The notes beneath the pieces are model-generated. The model was not told the DNA's origin. It saw only the letters and a list, made by a program, of their open reading frames with translations, and did no database searches. The position numbers and the translations under genes were made by a program. A DNA stretch of 64,000 nt from Hymenobacter nivis (lineage in GTDB: Bacteria; Bacteroidota; Bacteroidia; Cytophagales; Hymenobacteraceae), in assembly GCF_003149515.1 (NCBI RefSeq), contig NZ_CP029145.1, forward strand, positions 1,302,001 to 1,366,000, written 5' to 3'. Of this stretch, positions 51,399 through 58,831 are shown piece after piece (position 1 is the first letter of the stretch; every line of letters starts with the position of its first letter).

Positions 51399-54140
51399 TT
51401 AAGGCCGCAGCTCGGTGCGGCGCAGCTCGCGGCCCACCAGGCGCACCAGCTGGTAGGTGCCCGTGGCGGCGTGGTAGGCCAAGCCTACGCCGGCGCCGGT
51501 GCTGGCCAACGGCTGGCCGCCCAGCAGCCGGCCCTGGGCATCGAACACGTAGGCCAGGGCGGGGCCCGGCTCGCCCACGGCCACCACCCGGCCGCCGCTT
51601 CCAAAGTCGAAGAACTGCGTGGGCTTGGGCCCCGACGTGACGAAGCGGTGCGACACCACGGGCGCGGCCCACGGCGGCAGGTAGAAATCGTAGCGGCCAC
51701 CTTCATCGTCGCGCGCCACGCCGTAGCTGGTCCCACCGCCAGTGGCCGGCACCAGCCGGAAAGTGGCCGTGCGGCTCCAGGTGGCCACCCGGCGGCGGGC
51801 CAGCACGTCGCCCACCAGCGTGAAGGTGACCAGCTCGCCGTGCTGGTTGACGACGGTGAGGCGGGTGCGGCCCAGCGTAGTGGCGGCCTGCACGGCCACG
51901 CCGCTCATCAGCCGGGCCCCCACACTCAGGGGGAAGCCCGGCAGCAGGCCGCCGCGCTGGTCGTAGGCGTACACGTAGCCATTTTGCAGCGGGCACACCA
52001 CCACGTCGCGCCCGCCCACGCTCAGCAGCGAGGCGGCCCCGGCCAGCGGGAAATCGAGCACCTTGGGGCCCCAGCCGGGGTATTGCCGCCCCGCGGCATC
52101 AAGTAGGAACAGGGCCTGCGCGCCGGCCGCCACCAGCAGGCGCGGCGCGACCCCGGCCGGGGCACTGGTTTGCAGCGCGGTGGCGCGCACGGTGTCGGGC
52201 AGGTTGAGGGGGAAGGGCGGGGCCTCGTGGCCATCGGCCGGGGCCAGGAGGTGCACGCGGCGGCCGGCGGCCAGCGCCAGGCCCCCGGCCGTGCCCGGCC
52301 CCGCCGGCAGGGGCCCCGCCCCCACCAGCGCCCCCACCAGCGAATCGGCCCACACTACGCCATTGTCGGGGCTCACGAAGTAGGCCACGCCGGCCGAATC
52401 CTGCACCAGGGCCGCAGGCACGCGCGTACCAGCGGCGGCCACCAGCAGCGGCGTGCCCACCAGCGGCGACCGAAACACCCGCCCGCGGACCTCGCCCGCC
52501 CCGGCCAGCACCGCCCCCATGCCCGCGCTGGGCCGGTGCAGCAGCAGCCGCCCGAAATACTGCGCGCCCGGCGCCGCCTCGTCGGGGGCCGGCACCAGCT
52601 GCCAGGCCATTTGCGGGAAGCGCTTGAACAGGGCCTCGTTGCGCAGCAGCCCGGCGCGGCGATCCTCGGTGAGGGCCCTGAGCAGACCGTTCCAGGCGTT
52701 GCGCGTGTCGAGGTACAGGCCCAGCCGGGCACGGGGCAGCGTGCGGGCCAAAAACGCGGCGTAGGCCGGCGTGCGGGCCCAGGTGAGGCCCGCCCCCACA
52801 TCGTCCAGGGCTCCGGCGAGGGTGGCGGCGTCGGCCATTACGAGGTAGCCGTCCACGAGGGCCCCGGCAGACGCGGGCACGGGCTCGCCGGGGGCGGCGG
52901 GGCCCAAAAGCGGGCGCAGCAGCGCATCGACGGCCACGCCCAGTGGGTGAATTTTGTAGCCTCCCACCCGCGTGAAGGCCGGCGGCTGACCCGTGCGGCG
53001 GCGTACTTCACCCAGCCAGCGGGCGGTACGCGCCGGGGCTGGGCAGCGCAGGTAGGCCAGCCGCCCGGGGGCCACGCCGGGCGCCGCCGCGGCCAGGTAG
53101 GCCACCGCCATTTCGGGCCCGAAGGTGGCCGCCAGGCTGTCCAGGGCCACGCGCAGGCCCGCCGAATCGGCCCCGGCCGAGCCCGACGGGGCCAGCGGGC
53201 GCATGGCCAGCTGCACCACCAGCGCCGTGCGGGTGGGCAGCACGGCGGCCAGCCCAAAGGGCTGGGCCGGCTGCCCTAGCGCCTGCGCTTGCAGGGCCCC
53301 ATGGGCGGTTTCGGGGTTAGCAAAGCCGGCCAGCTCGGCCACGGGGCCCGTCAGCCGCAGGCCCAGCAGGCCGTCGGCGGCCAGGGTGGCGAGGTGGTCG
53401 TAGCGGGCGTGGGCGGCGGGGCGAAAAAGCACGTCGAGCAGCTGGGGCAGGCGCCGGAAGTTCAACCACAGCGCGGCGTCGATTTCGGGCAGGCGCAGCA
53501 CGTCGGTATCGGCAAAGCGGGCCAGCACGGTGGGGGCCCCGGGGTGGCGCAGGCGCTGCAGCACGGCTTCTACCAATGCCGCGTTAGTACTTATAATCAA
53601 GTGGTTGCGGTAATTGAATACCGTCAGGCTGGTTTCGGTGCGCACCTCCGTCAGCACGCTCAGCTCCTGCCCGTCAAGCAAACGTTGGCGGAGGCGGTAG
53701 CGACGGTCGCGGCCCAGGGTTTCGAGCAGGCCCCGCACCTGCCGGTATTCGCGCACCGAAGCCAGCGGCACTTGATAGAGCACGTCGAACACGCCGGGGC
53801 CCGTCACGTGCACCGAGGTCACGACCTGCTTGCGGCCCAGCAGGGCCAGCAGGCTGCCATTGCGGCCAGTACCGCCGGCCAGGCTGTCGGCCACGGCCAG
53901 GTGGTCGGCGGCCTGCTGCGCGTAGCGCACGGCCGTGAGGTTGTCCCAGAGCTGAATTTCCTGCAAGTGGCGCACCAGGGCGGGGTGGTCGCGGGTGGTG
54001 AGCACGAGCACCGCGTCGTCGGGTACCAGGGCGTAAGCATCCACCGGCTGGGCGGCCACGGTGCGGCGGTAATACACGTAGGTGGCCAGCGCCAGCAGTA
54101 GCGCAAGGGCCACGAGCAGCGCCCAAAGCTTGCGGGACAT
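51399..54140 (-). CDS. Large membrane-anchored protein of unknown function, 913 aa
   Basis: About 913 residues. A single N-terminal helix (RKLWALLVALALLLALATYVYY) anchors it, followed by a DUF3352-like first part (DAYALVPDDAVLVLTTRDHPALV, NHLIISTNAALVEAVLQRL, GYLVMADAATLAGAL) and, from about 570, beta-propeller-like repeats (PRLLVAAGAQALFLLDAAGRQYPGW, DVVVCPLQNGYVYAYDQRGGLLPGF, QTAT-type strands). The body probably faces the periplasm. No catalytic residues recognised. The Bacteroidota DUF3352-like proteins of this length are unstudied. Start ATG 54140. Confidence 0.75.
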   Translation of the reverse strand: MSRKLWALLVALALLLALATYVYYRRTVAAQPVDAYALVPDDAVLVLTTRDHPALVRHLQEIQLWDNLTAVRYAQQAADHLAVADSLAGGTGRNGSLLALLGRKQVVTSVHVTGPGVFDVLYQVPLASVREYRQVRGLLETLGRDRRYRLRQRLLDGQELSVLTEVRTETSLTVFNYRNHLIISTNAALVEAVLQRLRHPGAPTVLARFADTDVLRLPEIDAALWLNFRRLPQLLDVLFRPAAHARYDHLATLAADGLLGLRLTGPVAELAGFANPETAHGALQAQALGQPAQPFGLAAVLPTRTALVVQLAMRPLAPSGSAGADSAGLRVALDSLAATFGPEMAVAYLAAAAPGVAPGRLAYLRCPAPARTARWLGEVRRRTGQPPAFTRVGGYKIHPLGVAVDALLRPLLGPAAPGEPVPASAGALVDGYLVMADAATLAGALDDVGAGLTWARTPAYAAFLARTLPRARLGLYLDTRNAWNGLLRALTEDRRAGLLRNEALFKRFPQMAWQLVPAPDEAAPGAQYFGRLLLHRPSAGMGAVLAGAGEVRGRVFRSPLVGTPLLVAAAGTRVPAALVQDSAGVAYFVSPDNGVVWADSLVGALVGAGPLPAGPGTAGGLALAAGRRVHLLAPADGHEAPPFPLNLPDTVRATALQTSAPAGVAPRLLVAAGAQALFLLDAAGRQYPGWGPKVLDFPLAGAASLLSVGGRDVVVCPLQNGYVYAYDQRGGLLPGFPLSVGARLMSGVAVQAATTLGRTRLTVVNQHGELVTFTLVGDVLARRRVATWSRTATFRLVPATGGGTSYGVARDDEGGRYDFYLPPWAAPVVSHRFVTSGPKPTQFFDFGSGGRVVAVGEPGPALAYVFDAQGRLLGGQPLASTGAGVGLAYHAATGTYQLVRLVGRELRRTELRP

Positions 54141-54295
54141 ATTCAGGAAGCGGAAACGGGAAGTGGAGGCGAAAGTACGGCGCCCGTTTCCGACCCCGGC
54201 CGGGGCCCCGGGATGGTGGCCAAGCCAACGGGGCCGGGCGCGGGGCCCGGCGGGCGCTGCTACGGCGGGCCCCGCGGGGCTTTACTTATTTATAG

Positions 54296-54396
54296 CCCGG
54301 TCCGCCGGCCTTTCCAGCCGGCCGACTGGTTGACTGTCATTTATTTGCTCTCCCTGACGACAATCGGCCGGCCGGCTGAAAAAGCCGGCGGCCCGG
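54296..54396. repeat. Inverted repeat with CCGGC arms
   Basis: Left arm GTCCGCCGGCCTTTCCAGCC (54300-54319) is inverted in AGCCGGCGGCCCGG with imperfect pairing to 54396. A related pair of arms (CTGCCGGCTTTTCGCCG and CCGCCGGCAAAAAGG) surrounds 58638-58756, so this may be a repeat family. Confidence 0.45.
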
Positions 54397-54509
54397 CAGC
54401 GGCCAGCCTGTACACTGACCTGAAAATGCGCTGGTTAAAAGTGAAAATTAAAGAAATAAAAGTCAGTCCTACAGTATTTTAACTCTTTACTTTTAACTCT
54501 CTCAGAACA

Positions 54510-54674
54510 CGTACCCTGACGTGGAAACCGCTTTAGCGGTAAGCGCGTGGTTAGCGCCGGCCGGCCCGGCGAACCAGCCCACGCGCACGGCCCGCCGGGT
54601 GGTTAATTGGCCCATAATCATACTCTTCTTGCCTGTTTGGATAGCCGCTACAGCGGTTTTCAAGTCAGGGTACG
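54510..54674. mobile_element. MITE-like element with 30-bp inverted ends
   Basis: CGTACCCTGACGTGGAAACC... (54510-54539) pairs with 54645-54674 at 27 of 30 positions. The 105 bases in between have no gene. Structure as of a non-autonomous transposable element; not similar to the 3096-3293 element. Confidence 0.65.
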
Positions 54675-54743
54675 GCCCGTACGGACGGCGTGGCACGCCG
54701 TTTTACAGCACTGGGCATACCGAATTGGAAACGGGGCTAAGCC

Positions 54744-55715
54744 CTACTTGGGGCCCCAGCGGGCTTGCCGCCAGGCAGCTTGCTGGGCGGGCGTGAGGAA
54801 CGTCCAGGCCACGAAGCGGCTTTTTTTCTGGCCCTGGGCCATGGCGATGGTTTGCACTTCCCGGGCCCCGGCCTGGTGCAGGGCGCGGTGCAGGCCGGGC
54901 AGGGTTTCCTTTTTCGAGACGAGCGTAGTGTACCAGAAGCAGGCGGCGGGCCACTGCTGACTTTCCAGCACCAGGCGGCGCACGAAGGCCGCCTCGCCGC
55001 CCGGGGCCCACAGCTCGGTGTTCTGCCCCCCGAAGTTCAGGGCCGGCTGGGCGCCCCGGGCGGTACCCAGGTTGGCCGCTTTGCGCTGGGTGCCGGCCGC
55101 CGCTTCGGCCGCCGAGGCGTGGAACGGCGGGTTGCACAGCGTGGCGTCGAACACCTCGCCGGGCCGGATGATGCCGTCGAATACGCGGCGGGCGTCGGGT
55201 TGCTGCCGAAGCGCGATGGCGTCCGCCAGGACCCCGTTGGCAGCCACAATTTGCTGGGCAGCGCGCAGGGCCCCGGCGTCCACGTCTGAGCCCACGAAGC
55301 GCCAGCCGTACTCGTAGTGGCCAATAAGGGGGTAAATGCAGTTGGCCCCCACGCCCACGTCGAGCACCCGCACGCCGGGGCCCCGGGGCACCACGCCGCC
55401 GTTGCGCGCGGCCAGCAAATCGGCTACATAGTGCACGTAATCGGCTCGGCCGGGGATGGGCGGGCACAGGTAGCCGGCCGGAATATCCCAGCAATCCACG
55501 CCGTAGAAGTGCCGCAGCAGCGCCTGGTTCAGGGCCTTTACCGCGGCGGGGTTGGCAAAATCAACCGACTGGTCGCCAAACGGATTGATCCGCACGAAGG
55601 CCGCCAGCGCCGGGCTGCTCTTCATTAATTGCGGGAAATCGTAGCGGCCCCGGTGCCGGTTGCGCGGGTGCAACGGGTCTTTGCTGGCGGGGCGTTCGGA
55701 CGGTAGTGGGGGCAT
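54744..55715 (-). CDS. rlmF: 23S rRNA (adenine-N6)-methyltransferase RlmF
   Basis: About 323 residues. Methylates A1618 of 23S rRNA. SAM-binding [27 protein letters not shown], catalytic [11 protein letters not shown] (NPPF near residue 195), and [13 protein letters not shown] / [26 protein letters not shown] are the RlmF markers, as is [14 protein letters not shown]. Cytosolic. ATG 55715. Stand-alone gene. Confidence 0.94.
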   Translation of the reverse strand: MPPLPSERPASKDPLHPRNRHRGRYDFPQLMKSSPALAAFVRINPFGDQSVDFANPAAVKALNQALLRHFYGVDCWDIPAGYLCPPIPGRADYVHYVADLLAARNGGVVPRGPGVRVLDVGVGANCIYPLIGHYEYGWRFVGSDVDAGALRAAQQIVAANGVLADAIALRQQPDARRVFDGIIRPGEVFDATLCNPPFHASAAEAAAGTQRKAANLGTARGAQPALNFGGQNTELWAPGGEAAFVRRLVLESQQWPAACFWYTTLVSKKETLPGLHRALHQAGAREVQTIAMAQGQKKSRFVAWTFLTPAQQAAWRQARWGPK

Positions 55716-55849
55716 GGGGTGGGGCTGGGCTACCTACGCGGGCAAGCTGCAAGGTAACGCCCCGGCCCTGGGGCTGCCGCCCGCTTCCCAGCCCGGGGCC
55801 CGCCTTTGGGGGCCCAGCGCCGGGGCCCTGGGAAGCTGTTTAAGCAATG

Positions 55850-55964
55850 TTGGAACGATGTAGAGACGCATTTTTGCATCTCGGGATTGAACAATTTGCT
55901 TGGATGCTGTTCAACAGCCCCTTCCAATCCTGAGACGCAAGGGTGCATCTCTACATCGTTCCAA
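55850..55964. repeat. Palindromic repeat, AGACGCA family, copy 2
   Basis: TTGGAACGATGTAGAGACGC (55850) is inverted at the other end (…ATCTCTACATCGTTCCAA, ending 55964), about 33 bp with few mismatches. Preceded by GGAAGCTGTTTAAGC (55831), the same kind of word found at the end of the 3096-3293 element. Confidence 0.7.
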
Positions 55965-55991
55965 CGGCCAGAAAATCAAGCCAAACGTCTT

Positions 55992-57149
55992 CTAAACGGT
56001 GGCTTCGGCCAGCTGCCGCAGCACCTGCGCCGCGGCCCATTGGCCCGATTCCACGGCCCCGTCCAGCCGGCCCCACTCGCTGAGGGATGTTTCGGCCCCG
56101 GCCCAGTGCAGGGCCCCGGCCCAGTGCGGCTGGCGCAGCAGCGCGGGGCCCCGGAGCGGCACCGCGTTCGGGGCTTGCGCATCGCCGGGGGCGCTGGTCA
56201 GGGGCTCCTGGGTCCAGTCCAGCTCGTGGTAGGCCAGCGGGTTTATGGCCCCGGGGCCGAACACGCGGGCCAGCTGGGCCAGCACCGCGGCTTGCCGCTC
56301 GGCCACCGGGGCCGCCCGCAGCGGGTCTTCAGCAGCGAAAAAGCCGAACAGCGCGCCCAGCGGGCCCGTGGCCGGCGAGGCGTCGTGGATTTCGCCCAGG
56401 GGCCCCACCTGGCTCACCGCAAACCCCGACCAGCCCTGCGCCCGCCAAAACGGCGTAGCGTACACCACCACGCTTTTCATGGCGTGGCTCATCCAAGTGG
56501 GCATATCGAGTAAAGCTTGGTGCAGCGGTGCGGGCAGCGCGGGCGCAAACCCGATGCTGTGGGCCACCAGGCGCGGCGGCAGCGCCAGCACCACGGCCGG
56601 GGCCCGGTGCAGCTCGGTGCGGCCGGCCTGCTCTACCGTCACCTCCACCCCATCGGGGCCGGGCAGCTGGCGCAGCTGCGCCACGCGGGCTCCCAGTTGC
56701 AGGCACCCGGCCGGTAGCTGCTGCGCCAGGATGCGGCAGAGCGCAGCCGCCCCGCCCGCCACGCGCAGGTACCCCGCCGAGCCCGACGGGTTGGGCACCC
56801 GGTGTACGCCCTGGGCAGTTTCGTAGGCCGTGGCCCCGGCGCTGGGCTGCACGAAGGGCTGGGTGCCCAGCTCCGCCAGCAGCCGCATCAGGTATGGGTG
56901 GTGCGACCAGCCCCAGGTGGCGCCCAGGTCCAGGTGCTCGTCGGCGGGGGCCCCGGGCAGCGCTGGCACAGCGAGGGTGCGGCCGCCCACCCGGTCGCGG
57001 GCTTCGAGCACCAGCACGGGCTGCCCCGCCGCCGTGAGGGCGCGGGCCGCCGTGAGGCCGGCTAGGCCCGCACCGATGATTATAATTGGCGCGGATGCCG
57101 CCGAATCAGAAGTAGAAGCCAATGGGAAATCTATCGGAGTTGATGACAT
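55992..57149 (-). CDS. Flavin-dependent amine oxidase family protein
   Basis: About 385 residues. FAD fold APIIIIGAGLAGLTAARAL near residue 25, LVLEARDRVGGRTLAV, DLGATWGWSHHPYLMRLL, GGAAALCRILAQQLP, and near the end HWAGALHWAGAETSLSEWGRLDGAVESG, which is the conserved flavin amine oxidase C-terminus. Usual substrates are amines or amino acids; the exact one is not clear. The start at 57149 (MSSTPIDF) or 57161 (MPGNMSS) are both possible. Cytosolic. Confidence 0.9.
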   Translation of the reverse strand: MSSTPIDFPLASTSDSAASAPIIIIGAGLAGLTAARALTAAGQPVLVLEARDRVGGRTLAVPALPGAPADEHLDLGATWGWSHHPYLMRLLAELGTQPFVQPSAGATAYETAQGVHRVPNPSGSAGYLRVAGGAAALCRILAQQLPAGCLQLGARVAQLRQLPGPDGVEVTVEQAGRTELHRAPAVVLALPPRLVAHSIGFAPALPAPLHQALLDMPTWMSHAMKSVVVYATPFWRAQGWSGFAVSQVGPLGEIHDASPATGPLGALFGFFAAEDPLRAAPVAERQAAVLAQLARVFGPGAINPLAYHELDWTQEPLTSAPGDAQAPNAVPLRGPALLRQPHWAGALHWAGAETSLSEWGRLDGAVESGQWAAAQVLRQLAEATV

Positions 57150-57364
57150 GTTTCCGGGCAACCATGATTGGGCGGCTTTTGATTAGGAGTAGGGCCCCGA
57201 GGCTGGTTGCGTGAGCTATTCGGGGGCAGGTTTATTGAGCGGTGTGGGCATAGAATTAAACGGTTTTATTAAACCTAACTAAAATACATAAATTAAGCAT
57301 TAAGATGATTATTGTAAAACCACCTATATATTCAACTTCCAAATAGACTAAACTATCCACCCAA

Positions 57365-57805
57365 ATGAAATTACTAGCAACAGTCCTCTTTGTATTTCTG
57401 ACTAGCTCGTGTAGTACTGAACAAGGTGATTATCGATGCAAAAAACTCATTTCCAGTAAACGCGAAGCGTTTTATGTAAAGTCTTATAACTGGGGACTAA
57501 CTGGTGACAACCAACTTTCCACGGTATCCAGTGATAGCATCATCATAGGTTTTGAAGACAGAAATAAACCCCATATTGTCAAAGGATTAGAGCCATTTAT
57601 TTATCAATTTGAACATGACACGCTTACCATTTATTCCCATGTTTCGTCTAGTCCCTTCTTAATAAATTGTTCATTTATAACAGTTCAATATAAAGTTGTC
57701 GATTATCCACAATATATGTCATTACACATATTAGCCAGGCACAAACCTTACTATAACGTGCCTGAAGCGCAGCCAGGAGACTACAACTACAAACCCAAAC
57801 TTTAA
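57365..57805 (+). CDS. AT-rich hypothetical lipoprotein
   Basis: About 146 residues with a lipoprotein signal (KLLATVLFVFLTSSCSTEQGD). The body is beta-like (SDSIIIGFEDRNKPHIVKGLE, YQFEHDTLTIYSHVSS) and not recognised. Its DNA (57200-57830) is much richer in A and T than everything around, with AAA, ATT, TAT codons, unlike the local GC-ended usage. This points to recent transfer from an AT-rich member of the Bacteroidota. ATG 57365 fits the lipobox position. Confidence 0.75.
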   Translation: MKLLATVLFVFLTSSCSTEQGDYRCKKLISSKREAFYVKSYNWGLTGDNQLSTVSSDSIIIGFEDRNKPHIVKGLEPFIYQFEHDTLTIYSHVSSSPFLINCSFITVQYKVVDYPQYMSLHILARHKPYYNVPEAQPGDYNYKPKL

Positions 57806-57838
57806 ACAAACAGTAATTATTAAACCTACCTATTCCCC

Positions 57839-58609
57839 TCACTCCCCCGTAATCTCCGCTACGTAGGCGGTGCCGCCCAGGCGGCGCATGTTGCGCAGCA
57901 CCCGCAGCTGCTTGGCGCGGGCCACGGGGCCGGGGTCGGAGGCGCGGAAGCGGAGCGGGTTGGGCAGCACGCCGGCCAGCAGGGCGGCTTCGGGGGCGGT
58001 GAGGCGGTCGGCCGATTTGTGGAAGTACCGCTCGCTGGCGGCTTCCACGCCGAAGGTGCAGTCGCCCATTTCGGCCACGCTCAGGTACATTTCCATGATG
58101 CGGCGCTTGCTCCACAGCGTTTCGATGAGCACCGTGAAGTAGGCCTCGGCGGCCTTGCGCACGTAGCTGCGGCCCTGCCAGAGGAACACGTTTTTGGCCA
58201 CCTGCTGCGAGATGGTGCTGCCGCCCACGATGTGCTTGCCGTCGCCGTTCCAGTTGCGCTTGGCGGCGTGCACCAGAGCGTCTACGTCGAAGCCGTGGTG
58301 GATGAGAAAGCGCTGGTCCTCCGCCGCTACCAGGGCCAGGGGCACCGTGGGGGCCACCTCATCCAAGGTGCGGAAGCGGTAGCGAATTTGGCGCGCGCCC
58401 TCCGCCTGGATGCCGTAGTAGCCCAGGCCCACCGGCGCGTGGGCCCGGCGGTCGAGCATGAGCCAGGTAGCAGGCGGGGCCACCCAGCGGTACACCAGCA
58501 CCCACGCCACCGACGCCAGAAACAGCGCCGCCCCCACCTGCAAAGCCATCCGCGTGGCTTGGCGGAGGTAATAAACGGACTTTTGGCGGGCGGAGGAAAC
58601 GGGCGGCAT
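57839..58609 (-). CDS. mtgA: Monofunctional peptidoglycan transglycosylase
   Basis: About 256 residues. One N-terminal membrane helix (ALQVGAALFLASVAWVLVYRW) and a GT51 domain: LALVAAEDQRFLIHHGFD with the catalytic Glu near 95, GKHIVGGSTISQQVAKNVFLW near 130, RKAAEAYFTVLIETLWSKRRIMEMYL, FGVEAASERYFHKSA. No transpeptidase domain, so MtgA. Polymerises lipid II into glycan strands in the periplasm. ATG 58609. Confidence 0.95.
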   Translation of the reverse strand: MPPVSSARQKSVYYLRQATRMALQVGAALFLASVAWVLVYRWVAPPATWLMLDRRAHAPVGLGYYGIQAEGARQIRYRFRTLDEVAPTVPLALVAAEDQRFLIHHGFDVDALVHAAKRNWNGDGKHIVGGSTISQQVAKNVFLWQGRSYVRKAAEAYFTVLIETLWSKRRIMEMYLSVAEMGDCTFGVEAASERYFHKSADRLTAPEAALLAGVLPNPLRFRASDPGPVARAKQLRVLRNMRRLGGTAYVAEITGE

Positions 58610-58637
58610 ACGGGCAAAAGTAATCTATGAGGGCGCG

Positions 58638-58756
58638 GTCTGCCGGCTTTTCGCCGACGTCCCGCTAAGCGTTGCGGCGGGCCAGGGGCATTGGGGGCCC
58701 CGGGCAGCGGTTGCCAACCGGTGCAGCGATTACCGGGCCGCCGGCAAAAAGGCCGG
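58638..58756. repeat. Imperfect inverted repeat with CCGGC arms
   Basis: CTGCCGGCTTTTCGCCG near 58640 is loosely inverted in GGGCCGCCGGCAAAAAGG near 58734. Related in sequence to the repeat at 54296-54396. Confidence 0.4.
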
Positions 58757-58831
58757 GGCAGCCCAGGCCGACCCCACCCCTACGGAACCGGCCGCTTGGC
58801 TGGATGCACTTTTTGCTGCGAGCTTTGCTGC

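Larger units (their letters stand above)
54141..54743. other. Gene-less 0.6 kb stretch with two inverted-repeat elements
   Basis: No gene is seen. Two inverted-repeat structures (54296-54396 and 54510-54674) and AT-rich filler near 54420-54490 fill it. Confidence 0.5.

Noticed and set aside
52170..53279. 369-codon plus-strand frame opposite the 913-residue protein
   Set aside because: Arg/Gly/Gln-rich shadow with no start context or family.
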